Positions 5,940 through 11,371 of a stretch of DNA of 11,371 nt are shown piece by piece; the stretch's first letter is position 1; every line of letters begins with the position of its first letter. The position numbers and the translations under genes were made by a program. Below the pieces are notes generated by a model. It was not told where the DNA came from and made no database searches. It saw nothing but the letters and a program-made list of their open reading frames with translations. The stretch lies in contig JAMCPC010000069.1 in NCBI GenBank assembly GCA_023379725.1, positions 17,450 to 28,820 of the forward strand, given 5' to 3'. The DNA is from Actinomycetota bacterium (GTDB lineage Bacteria; Actinomycetota; Acidimicrobiia; Acidimicrobiales; JAMCPL01).

Positions 5940-8648
5940 CTACAGCGGTAACGCTGCGCGTAAAAGCGCGCTCTCTATATCAGGTAAAAGCGATCCATCC
6001 TCTGTAATCGCTCTACCTATCTGGTCGTTACTTATATAAAATGAGTCGACTATCCGGTTACCTATGGTGGATACCCTAGCCCTGATGACATCAAGCTCGT
6101 TGTCAAACAAAATCTTTGTAAGCCTGTAAAGCAGACCCAACGAATCATCAGAGTGTACTTCCAGCACGCTAAAGGCAGCTGAGGCTCCACTGTCAAGCAC
6201 CACCTTTACGCCTCCGTCAGAACTGGCACCTCTAGAGCTTACATCTCTATAGCTCACGTCTCTAGAGTTTACATCTTTATCAGAATACGCTTTACCGGCT
6301 AATTCCCTATAAGAGTACTCTTCATTGTTGCCATAGGGGTGCTCTCGGTAGAGATGCTCTCGCTCACGAATTGACCTGTCAAGGTCCAACTCTCCATTGA
6401 GCACCCTTGCAATATCACCAGCTACGCCCACCCAATCCGGCCAGTCTCCAATACGCATCTCTACAGCAAAACTATCAATCGCCATATCTCCGATAGTCGA
6501 AACATCCGCAGAACGGATATTTATTCCTCGTAACGCAAAGACTCCCGCTATTGATGCAAGTAAGCCACGTAGATCGTACGTCTTTACTATAATTTGACCA
6601 CCGGTAGGCTCCTCGAAAAATACAACACTCACATGCCGGCCACCAAGCTCTGCTTCACCAGTGCAGCTGGCAGGACCGGTCATATCCCTTGCAGTATCCT
6701 CTGCAGCAACCTCTGACCCCATAAGGTCAACCTGCCCACCATGGCCAATGGATCCAACTGTATTTATGCTGCCACTACCACTGCCACTACCACTGCCACT
6801 ACCGCTACTGTTCCCGACACGCTCATTGCCATCACTCTCCGAAAGTCCCTCCAAGCGCATCCTGGCAATACGCACAAGATCATGAACTAGTCCCTCCTTC
6901 CAGGGTCCCCATGCAAGCGGACCAGTAGCTTCACCGTCTGCCTTTGCCAAAATCTCAGCAAGCTCAAGTATCGTTATATCAGGAAAAGCGGTAATCACCT
7001 TTTCGGAGGTAGCAGGATCATGTATATCTCTTCTGGTAGCAAGATCCGGTAACAACAGATGATGCCTCACCAGAATACCAATCATTGATACCGACGGTTC
7101 GACTAATCCCATTCTTATAGCAATCTTGCGAGCCAACCTGGCACCATTGGTACTATGATCGCCGGGAAGCCCCTTTCCTATGTCGTGCAATAGGGCAGAC
7201 ACTATCAAAATGGTCGCCTCCTGCCAACTATACTCTTCAGAGCAAAGCTCTCCAGATCGAACTGCCGTCTCCAGCAGGTGCCTATCGACAGTATATCTGT
7301 GATACGCGTTGTGCTGGCGAAGATTTCTTACTATCTCCCATTCAGGTATATAATGTGACAGGATATTTTCCTGCTCTAAAATCTCAAGAGTAGTTATTGC
7401 CTCATCACCTGATCGTACAACACGTAAAAACGATTCAAGTACTTCCCTTGGCCATGCTTGATCAGGTAAAGGCCTTACATTGGAAATCGTTTTAATAGCA
7501 GCCGGTGACAACGGTATATGATGCTCCGAAGATGCCGCAGAGGCTCTGAACGGCAATGACAGATAGTCACTACTGCTGCTGGCCTGATTGGGCATAGCGT
7601 GCTTATCGTCAGTGTGTTCTAAGACGATTTCTCTGTATTGAAAGCCCACCTTACTCTCAATATGCCTTACAAGGATTCCAGGCTCCAGTTGCTCAGTTTT
7701 ACCTATATCTGACAATGATATTGTATGCTTCCAGGGAAGAAGCGAGAATAAAGACTGTCCAATACGATTCCGCAATGACATTTTAGGAATACTCATGCGA
7801 TGTACCAAGGCATCGTAATTTGCCGTAATCGCTCTACCTGCATCTGCCACTCTGGCCATGAGATCATCGGCAGATTCGATATGCAATACCCTTGCAATCT
7901 GATCCTGTTCCTGCACATGCAGGCATTCCCCCGGTCTGGCTGAGTTCCTGTGGAGCTCTACCCGTACCTCAGCCAAGAATTCATGAGCAGATTTTATGCG
8001 ATGCATATTTAACGCACCCTCCAGATAAGAATCACTCCTCACCAAACATCGCAACATAGCAACATCCCTCAAACCACCCCTTGACTCTTTGAGGTCAGGT
8101 TCGAGTAGGAATGCCAGATCGCCAAATTTAGAGTGTCTTGATGCCGCTTCATCCAGTATTCCAGGCAAAAGCATTGTCGCTTCATCCATCCACAATTTGT
8201 TCACCATGTCTATCGTTCTCTTGGATATACGACGATCTCCCACCAAATGACGTGCATCGAGAAGTCCAAGCAATACACGAGAATCTTCCCTGGCAGTAAC
8301 AATTACGCTCCCCGGTGTACGAACGGCATGATCCAGTTTTATTCCCTGATCCCAAATAGGATACCAGATAGCATCAGCGACCTCAGCGATATCTGTATCG
8401 TCATTGCATACGAGCAATATATCAAGGTCACTGTGTGGATACAACTCCTTCCTCCCGTACCCTCCTACGGCCAAGAGTGCTATACCTTCTGTATTTTCTG
8501 ACCCTCCCATATAAGCACGTAAGAACACCTCTTCGATCCACCTGTCCACCTTGGAGGCATATGAGCGACACCAATCCAATCCACTGACCCGTGTATTTGC
8601 CAGAAGCTCTTCACGGATGCTCTTAAGAGAAATCTCTGGAACAATCAT
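5940..8648 (-). CDS. glnD: PII-protein nucleotidyltransferase/removing enzyme GlnD
   Basis: GlnD modifies the PII signal protein (GlnB/GlnK) when glutamine is low and reverses this when it is high; in actinobacteria the modification is often adenylylation. The 902-residue protein has the full family order. The nucleotidyltransferase motif GGYGRKELYPHSDLD (62-76) supplies Asp74 and Asp76. The EPDLKESRGGLRDV segment (183-196) follows. The HD phosphohydrolase domain has His457, His488-Asp489 (LLHDIGKG), His498 and His529-His530. Two C-terminal ACT domains (about 685-755 and 825-895) sense glutamine. Two linkers are low-complexity: a Gly-Ser run at 614-627, and a pentapeptide repeat near 789-808 between the ACT domains. 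The ATG at 8648 lacks a Shine-Dalgarno, and a stop lies three codons upstream in frame, so this start is nearly forced. It sits 32 bp behind a lipoprotein gene. No glnK or amtB is adjacent, unlike in many actinobacteria. Confidence 0.95.
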   Translation of the reverse strand: MIVPEISLKSIREELLANTRVSGLDWCRSYASKVDRWIEEVFLRAYMGGSENTEGIALLAVGGYGRKELYPHSDLDILLVCNDDTDIAEVADAIWYPIWDQGIKLDHAVRTPGSVIVTAREDSRVLLGLLDARHLVGDRRISKRTIDMVNKLWMDEATMLLPGILDEAASRHSKFGDLAFLLEPDLKESRGGLRDVAMLRCLVRSDSYLEGALNMHRIKSAHEFLAEVRVELHRNSARPGECLHVQEQDQIARVLHIESADDLMARVADAGRAITANYDALVHRMSIPKMSLRNRIGQSLFSLLPWKHTISLSDIGKTEQLEPGILVRHIESKVGFQYREIVLEHTDDKHAMPNQASSSSDYLSLPFRASAASSEHHIPLSPAAIKTISNVRPLPDQAWPREVLESFLRVVRSGDEAITTLEILEQENILSHYIPEWEIVRNLRQHNAYHRYTVDRHLLETAVRSGELCSEEYSWQEATILIVSALLHDIGKGLPGDHSTNGARLARKIAIRMGLVEPSVSMIGILVRHHLLLPDLATRRDIHDPATSEKVITAFPDITILELAEILAKADGEATGPLAWGPWKEGLVHDLVRIARMRLEGLSESDGNERVGNSSGSGSGSGSGSGSINTVGSIGHGGQVDLMGSEVAAEDTARDMTGPASCTGEAELGGRHVSVVFFEEPTGGQIIVKTYDLRGLLASIAGVFALRGINIRSADVSTIGDMAIDSFAVEMRIGDWPDWVGVAGDIARVLNGELDLDRSIREREHLYREHPYGNNEEYSYRELAGKAYSDKDVNSRDVSYRDVSSRGASSDGGVKVVLDSGASAAFSVLEVHSDDSLGLLYRLTKILFDNELDVIRARVSTIGNRIVDSFYISNDQIGRAITEDGSLLPDIESALLRAALPL
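6226..6285 (-). repeat. Four 15-bp tandem units in the glnD inter-ACT linker
   Basis: Four diverged 15-bp units (6226-6240, 6241-6255, 6256-6270, 6271-6285) share a core like ACATCTCTATAGCTC on the + strand. Read leftward they encode SDKDV, NSRDV, SYRDV and SSRGA, a pentapeptide repeat between the two ACT domains. The period is a multiple of three, so copy-number change would keep the frame. Confidence 0.75.
6769..6810 (-). repeat. 12-bp tandem repeat encoding Gly-Ser linker in glnD
   Basis: Three units of CTGCCACTACCA (6769-6780, 6781-6792, 6793-6804, the last with one change) plus a decayed remnant encode alternating Gly-Ser between the HD domain and the first ACT domain. The repeat is in frame, and the surrounding 60 or so residues are also low-complexity. 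Confidence 0.8.
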
Positions 8649-8680
8649 TATCAGCGGTCACACTATTACAAGGCAGATTG

Positions 8681-9370
8681 CTAACATGCAGTCGGACCTG
8701 ATATAGACTTTGGATTGGCATTGATCAGCTCCCATCTATGCGTGCCCGCAGGCTCCATGGTAGCCGCAGTCAAATAATAACCGGAAGCAGCCACGTATGA
8801 TCCACCTTTTGCTGCACTCCACCCACTGTAAAAACAGATGCTCACTATGTAGTGCTGTGATTGAGTGGATGATGTTCCGGTAGTAGTGGTAGTTGTGGAC
8901 GATGTATGCGAAGAGGTGGCCGCCTTGCCTTCGCTCTTACTTGAGCTACCCTTACCTGGGGTGTTCTCTACCGCTTTTACCGTTACATGCTCCGAGCGTC
9001 GTATTCCTATAAATGTCGCATCTTTGATCTTTGTCCCCTTAAGTGAGCTCAGCTCTTTTGTGGCAACATTCTGTGCGTCCTGTACAACCCCTGTTGAAAG
9101 ATAAGCATTACTCAAAGATGAAAGCGGAGCTGCCCCTTCCTCCACCAAGTTCACCATGTATAGTGCATACTTGGCATCATATACCATATTTGGATGATCC
9201 GTCCCGACGAAGGTATCATTCAACCATCCCGGTCCTGACCTCTGCTTAGGATTGAAGCTCGAAGGAACCGACCCAGGAGAAGATGAACTACTCGGCGTGG
9301 AACAGCTTGAGAGCGCCACCGTCGCCAATATAGACAAGCTCAATTCTGCTACCAACCTTACAGGTCTCAC
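8681..9370 (-). CDS. Putative secreted lipoprotein of unknown family
   Basis: Counting from GTG 9370, the protein starts MRPVRLVAELSLSILATVAL and reaches a lipobox LSSC with Cys23. This gives a basic n-region, a hydrophobic core and a lipidation cysteine, so export and lipid anchoring are predicted. After it come a Ser/Pro-rich linker, a folded-looking region (about 45-138), a Ser/Thr/Lys/Gly-rich spacer with a run of six Thr (about 139-170), and a C-terminal segment of about 58 residues with Cys179 and a terminal Cys229 that could form a disulfide. I do not recognise the family. Start choice: a GTG at 9388 in the same frame would add six residues. The GTG at 9370 has AGGA 9 nt upstream and gives a better signal peptide. 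The gene lies 32 bp upstream of glnD in the same direction, so an operon is likely; no functional link to nitrogen control is evident. Confidence 0.7.
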   Translation of the reverse strand: MRPVRLVAELSLSILATVALSSCSTPSSSSSPGSVPSSFNPKQRSGPGWLNDTFVGTDHPNMVYDAKYALYMVNLVEEGAAPLSSLSNAYLSTGVVQDAQNVATKELSSLKGTKIKDATFIGIRRSEHVTVKAVENTPGKGSSSKSEGKAATSSHTSSTTTTTTGTSSTQSQHYIVSICFYSGWSAAKGGSYVAASGYYLTAATMEPAGTHRWELINANPKSISGPTAC

Positions 9371-9433
9371 ACCAAGTAATCCTAACACGACTCACGCTTG
9401 ACCAATTTATTCACAGTCCACTTATTGATAGCT

Positions 9434-9494
9434 GCGCACTGTCGGCCGCCGGGGGACTGGTAAACCTCCCCGCCCTTACATACAGAGATTGCGC
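9434..9494 (-). promoter_or_regulatory. Nested fold upstream of the lipoprotein-glnD operon
   Basis: Three nested pairings are seen: GCGCA/TGCGC (9434-9438 with 9490-9494), CTGT/ACAG (9439-9442 with 9482-9485) and CGGGG/CCCCG (9450-9454 with 9468-9472). Read leftward this would be a branched or bulged stem about 45-65 nt before the lipoprotein start. It matches no riboswitch I recognise, and the stems are short, so it may be fortuitous. Confidence 0.3.
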
Positions 9495-9498
9495 TACC

Positions 9499-9510
9499 GT
9501 TTCCCGAAAC
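9499..9510. promoter_or_regulatory. Short palindrome GTTTC-CC-GAAAC
   Basis: A perfect 5-bp inverted repeat with a 2-bp centre lies about 130 bp before the lipoprotein start and 37 bp from the end of the mobile element. It could be a repressor site for the lipoprotein-glnD promoter. No clear -10/-35 pair is visible next to it, so confidence is low. Confidence 0.25.
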
Positions 9511-9548
9511 CGTTCCTCGAAGTATCAGCGAATATCTCATTGACCCTA

Positions 9549-9875
9549 GTGTAGTGTCTCGCAAATAACCATGGGTTCCCGCCAGCCAGATGACGCCCCT
9601 GGCGGCGTTCTCGTCCTCAACGTAGCTTCCGGCTACGCCTTCGTCCTCGGCCTTGTAAGTGGTCTGTCCCGCAAATAACCATGGGTTCCCGCCAGCCAGA
9701 TGACGTCCCTGGCGGCGTTCTTGTCCTAGACGTAGCTCCAGCTACGCCTTCGTCCTCGGCCTTGTCAGATGACGCCCCTGACTAGCCGGATAACGTCACG
9801 CTATTTACGAGACAGACCACTAGATGACGCCCCTGACTAGCCGGATAACGTCACGCTATTTACGAGACACTACAC
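9549..9875. mobile_element. Outer miniature inverted-repeat element, split by a second copy
   Basis: The ends are inverted repeats: 9549-9561 GTGTAGTGTCTCG pairs exactly with 9863-9875. Including the flanks, 21 of 23 positions match inward. Both ends are bordered by TA (9547-9548 and 9876-9877), which fits a TA target duplication as made by IS630/Tc1-mariner-type transposases. If the inner copy and one TA are removed, the outer element is 162 bp (9549-9657 joined to 9823-9875), the same size as the inner one. It encodes no transposase and would have to be mobilised in trans. The left half can form two hairpins: CCGCCAG/CTGGCGG (9579-9585 with 9599-9605) and CGTAGC/GCTACG (9621-9626 with 9632-9637). 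It sits between the 3' end of lexA and the lipoprotein-glnD upstream region. Confidence 0.75.
9659..9820. mobile_element. Inner 162-bp copy of the same miniature element
   Basis: It starts GTGGTCTGTCCCGCAAATAA and ends with the near-complement (CGAGACAGACCAC at 9808-9820); over the 23-bp ends 19 positions pair. TA flanks it at 9656-9657 and 9821-9822, with one extra A at the left. Its interior is almost identical to the outer copy from GCAAATAACC to the GACGCCCCTGACTAGCCGG region. There are scattered substitutions and two compensating single-base indels, one of which is in the loop of the conserved CGTAGC/GCTACG hairpin (9731-9736 with 9741-9746). The uninterrupted junction CCTTGTCAGATGACG inside this copy shows what the outer copy looked like before it was split at CCTTGTA/GATGACG. 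Confidence 0.75.
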
Positions 9876-9928
9876 TATGACCACACCTACATGATCCATT
9901 CCGGACAACTGGTGCTCCTACCCCGGGT

Positions 9929-10612
9929 TCAAATACGGCGAAAGACCGCCGTCACCTTTCCGTATATGGTCACATCGTCAGGATTCAAAGTCATTGGCTC
10001 CATATTCGAATTAGCCGGCGTGAGAACGATGTTTCCATCGACGCGAGAGTATGACTTGACCGTAGCTTCCTCTCCAGGAACACCGGCCACCACTATCTCT
10101 CCGTTTTCAGCAGATGGTTGGCTGCGTACGACTACATAATCCCCATCCAATATACCTGCTTCGATCATAGAGCTACCCCGCACCTCTAACATAAATAGTT
10201 TTCCTGACCCTACAAGCCTTCTCGGCAATGCAAAGGTGTCCTCAATTGATTCGGAAGCCACAACCCCAAGACCAGCGGCAACACTGCCCACCAGAGGAAC
10301 ATACTGTATACTTGATGACGCTATTGCCTGCATCGGCAATTTCGACATGCTACCATCGACATTTTCGGAAGAACCTCCAGGGAGATCATTGTTATTGCTC
10401 CACAATTCATCACGAAGCGTAATAGCGCGCGGTTTGGTCGGATTACGCACCACAACACCGTCACGCTCAAGCTTCCTCAGGTGAGACTGCACTGACGAGG
10501 GAGATTTCAAATGCACCGCTTCGGCTATCTCTCTCACAGAGGGAGGGTACCCGTTAGTGTATATATAGTCTTTCATGAAGCGAACTATCTCACTACGTTT
10601 CGAGGTTAACAT
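9929..10612 (-). CDS. lexA: SOS repressor LexA
   Basis: LexA represses DNA-damage genes and cleaves itself when RecA is activated. The 227-residue protein (counting from ATG 10612) has an N-terminal winged helix (about 1-66) with YPPSVREIAEAVHLKSPSSV as recognition region. A linker of about 36 residues is somewhat long for the family. The S24-type protease domain (about 105-227) has the Ala113-Gly114 cleavage site in VAAGLG, nucleophile Ser148 in VRGSSMIEAGILDGD and general base Lys186 in ATVKSYS. The residue before the catalytic Ser is Ser instead of the usual Asp (GDSM). Start choice: the frame stays open upstream to an ATG at 10672, but those 20 residues would lie over the promoter and operator and match nothing in LexA. 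MLTSKRSEIV is the canonical N-terminus. There is no Shine-Dalgarno, consistent with leaderless translation. Confidence 0.95.
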   Translation of the reverse strand: MLTSKRSEIVRFMKDYIYTNGYPPSVREIAEAVHLKSPSSVQSHLRKLERDGVVVRNPTKPRAITLRDELWSNNNDLPGGSSENVDGSMSKLPMQAIASSSIQYVPLVGSVAAGLGVVASESIEDTFALPRRLVGSGKLFMLEVRGSSMIEAGILDGDYVVVRSQPSAENGEIVVAGVPGEEATVKSYSRVDGNIVLTPANSNMEPMTLNPDDVTIYGKVTAVFRRI

Positions 10613-10618
10613 GATTAT

Positions 10619-10647
10619 ATTATAATGGTATCGTAGTATAATTGCAA
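10619..10647 (-). promoter_or_regulatory. lexA promoter, predicted leaderless
   Basis: Read leftward there is -35 TTGCAA (10642-10647), a 17-bp spacer and a perfect -10 TATAAT (10619-10624). Only 6 bp separate the -10 from the ATG at 10612, so the expected start of transcription falls on or next to the A of ATG. The absence of a Shine-Dalgarno supports a leaderless mRNA, a mode common in actinobacteria. Confidence 0.7.
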
Positions 10648-10658
10648 ACACCAGTTCG
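10645..10658 (-). promoter_or_regulatory. LexA (SOS) box overlapping the lexA -35
   Basis: Read leftward the sequence is CGAACTGGTGTTTG. It matches the Gram-positive/actinobacterial SOS consensus CGAAC-N4-GTTYC at the two conserved cores (CGAAC and GTTT) and has the correct 4-bp spacing. It overlaps three bases of the -35, as expected for autorepression by LexA. Confidence 0.7.
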
Positions 10659-10690
10659 GTATTCATCATCATACTGGCAGTTATTCACAG

Positions 10691-10702
10691 TGGTATTATA
10701 TA
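10691..10702 (+). promoter_or_regulatory. Candidate promoter of tRNA-Thr
   Basis: TGGTATTAT forms a TGn-extended -10 (hexamer 10694-10699), overlapped by TATATA at 10697-10702. Either would start transcription a few bases before the mature tRNA 5' end at 10713. A CTGGCA at 10674-10679 is a fair -35 for the second hexamer. It is divergent from the lexA promoter. Confidence 0.45.
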
Positions 10703-10712
10703 CAAGACATTT

Positions 10713-10787
10713 GCCTGGGTAGCTCAGTGGTAGAGCAGCGCACTCGTAATGCGCAGGCCGTGGGTTCAATCCCCACCCCAGGCTCCA
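10713..10787 (+). tRNA. tRNA-Thr (anticodon CGT)
   Basis: A complete cloverleaf is readable: acceptor stem GCCTGGG/CCCAGGC, D-stem GCTC/GAGC, anticodon stem GCGCA/TGCGC with loop CTCGTAA (anticodon CGT at 10745-10747, reading ACG threonine codons), and T-arm GTGGG-TTCAATC-CCCAC. The discriminator is T and the 3' CCA is encoded (10785-10787). The total is 75 nt. The 3' end faces an integrase gene 82 bp away, so this tRNA is the likely chromosomal attachment site. Confidence 0.97.
10760..10787 (+). other. Candidate attachment site at the 3' end of tRNA-Thr
   Basis: Tyrosine recombinases of islands and phages often recombine in the T-arm and acceptor part of tRNA genes, restoring the tRNA. The integrase to the right makes this segment (T-arm through CCA) the expected core of the left junction. 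The partner copy would lie outside the window, so the exact crossover limits cannot be seen. Confidence 0.5.
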
Positions 10788-10844
10788 ACATAAGTGCAGG
10801 TCACAGAGTTTTTTGCAACGGGCAAACAACGAGTATCTGAATAT

Positions 10845-10863
10845 CGTGCAAAATACGTGCAAA
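10845..10863. repeat. Two direct CGTGCAAA repeats between tRNA and integrase
   Basis: CGTGCAAA occurs at 10845-10852 and again at 10856-10863, with an 11-bp period, so both copies lie on the same face of the helix. They end a few bases before the integrase stop codon, in the short region joining it to the tRNA. The position fits arm-type integrase or excisionase binding sites. Confidence 0.45.
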
Positions 10864-10869
10864 GTCGGA

Positions 10870-11371
10870 TTATTCCCATATTGCATCCAGTTTTCGGGTA
10901 AGCTCTTCGTCGAGTCCTGGTAATAGGTGTCCATAAGTGCCAAGAGTTACGTTGATCGAAGAATGTCCTAAACGCTCCATCATTGTCCTTGGATGCGCTC
11001 CTTGATCTATAAGAATGGATGCAAAAGTATGCCTAAGGTCGTGAAAACGTGTGGATTCCGGCAGTCCAGCTTGTCTTACCGCTGGCTTGAAATGACGGTT
11101 GTAAAACCCCTGCCACCGAAGCGGTGTACCTGTAGGCGCACGAAATACATACCCATCAGGATCGTCGTCTAGTGTAGCTAGATGCTCACGTAGTTCCCTA
11201 ACTAAGAACTTAGGCAGCGGTACCGATCTGGACTGATATGTCTTTGGCGGTACAGTATACAGGTGACCTCTCACTTCGGATAAGGTTTCTGTTATACGGA
11301 CTTCTCCTTTATCTAAATCAACTGCCTTTCTTTTTAATCCGGCTACTTCGCCCGCCCGTAATCCCGTAAAC
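10870..11371 (-). CDS. Tyrosine recombinase / phage-type integrase (5' end outside the window)
   Basis: The catalytic domain is open from the right edge to the TAA at 10870: about 166 visible residues, starting FTGLRAGEVAGLKRKAVDLD. All active-site elements of the tyrosine recombinase family are present in order: Arg in TGLR; a Lys in the beta-hairpin PPKTYQSRS; HDLRH with His and the second Arg; His in LGHSS; and the nucleophile Tyr in TYGHLLP (codon at 10933-10935). The GTG at 11274 is internal, since the frame continues upstream with conserved sequence. The N-terminal arm- and core-binding domains lie beyond the window. The gene is read toward tRNA-Thr and ends 82 bp from it, the usual order at the integrase end of a tRNA-inserted island or prophage. 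It appears intact. Confidence 0.93.
   Translation of the reverse strand, partial: FTGLRAGEVAGLKRKAVDLDKGEVRITETLSEVRGHLYTVPPKTYQSRSVPLPKFLVRELREHLATLDDDPDGYVFRAPTGTPLRWQGFYNRHFKPAVRQAGLPESTRFHDLRHTFASILIDQGAHPRTMMERLGHSSINVTLGTYGHLLPGLDEELTRKLDAIWE

Noticed and set aside
5956..5971. GCGCG/CGCGC hairpin at the convergent end of the DUF3040 gene and glnD
   Set aside because: It lies inside the last codons of glnD and is not followed by a T-run on either strand, so an intrinsic terminator cannot be supported.
6226..6285. Regular short repeats that could suggest a CRISPR array
   Set aside because: The units are 15 bp, directly adjacent without spacers and in frame within glnD, so they are coding tandem repeats.
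9382..9564. Leftward open frame of 60 codons upstream of the lipoprotein
   Set aside because: It runs from the end of the mobile element across the putative control region, overlaps the lipoprotein start in another frame and has no coding features.
9911..9935. T-arm-like GGGTTCAAAT near the lexA stop
   Set aside because: The flanking bases do not pair as a T-stem and no acceptor or anticodon arm is nearby, so it is not a tRNA or tRNA fragment.
10613..10672. 20-residue N-terminal extension of LexA
   Set aside because: It would be translated from the promoter and operator themselves and has no similarity to known LexA N-termini. The ATG at 10612 begins the canonical sequence.
9407..10689. Two TTATTCACA sequences (9407-9415 and 10681-10689) that match the DnaA box
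   Set aside because: A degenerate 9-mer of this kind is expected roughly 0.7 times by chance in a window this size, and the two are over 1 kb apart without clustering or AT-rich unwinding features, so no origin is called.

Overview
The window looks like chromosomal DNA from an actinobacterium. It carries a four-domain ribosomal protein S1 with a long acidic tail, a DUF3040 membrane protein (a family typical of Actinobacteria), a GlnD nucleotidyltransferase and a LexA repressor whose promoter carries an actinobacterial/Gram-positive-type SOS box. Base composition looks close to even rather than strongly GC-rich. That would fit a moderate-GC lineage such as some Acidimicrobiia, but the genus assignment is only a guess.

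Layout. 74-5119 holds three leftward genes: rpsA (S1), then a membrane glycosyltransferase of the GT39/ArnT-like type only 4 bp behind it, then, after about 200 bp, an FAD-dependent UDP-galactopyranose-mutase/amine-oxidase-like flavoprotein with a glycine-rich insert. 5120-5554 is a divergent control region: an extended -10 and a leader with two stem-loops in front of rpsA, and an inverted repeat plus a near-perfect Shine-Dalgarno in front of the rightward DUF3040 gene. The DUF3040 gene meets glnD tail to tail with 7 bp between them. glnD (902 codons) lies 32 bp behind a lipoprotein gene of unknown family, so the two are probably co-transcribed leftward.

9389-9928 is the accessory-looking part. 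It holds a predicted folded leader in front of the lipoprotein gene and then a repeat block that resolves into two 162-bp copies of one non-autonomous, TA-targeting miniature element. One copy is inserted inside the other. lexA follows, read leftward, with a consensus-like promoter placed so that the transcript should start at or next to the ATG (leaderless), and a LexA box overlapping the -35. A tRNA-Thr(CGT) gene is read divergently from lexA. Its 3' end lies 82 bp from the stop codon of a tyrosine recombinase that runs off the right edge. This is the usual left boundary of a tRNA-integrated island or prophage, whose body would lie to the right of the window.

How the genes relate. Most are housekeeping: translation (rpsA, tRNA-Thr), nitrogen signalling (glnD) and SOS control (lexA). 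They sit beside cell-envelope functions (glycosyltransferase, flavoprotein, lipoprotein, DUF3040). A recurring theme is simple-sequence expansion inside otherwise conserved proteins: Gly-rich in the flavoprotein, Gly-Ser and a pentapeptide repeat in GlnD, and Ser/Thr-rich in the lipoprotein. No multi-gene defence or biosynthetic system is visible. The most unusual items are the nested miniature element, the rpsA leader fold, the lexA control region and the island boundary.
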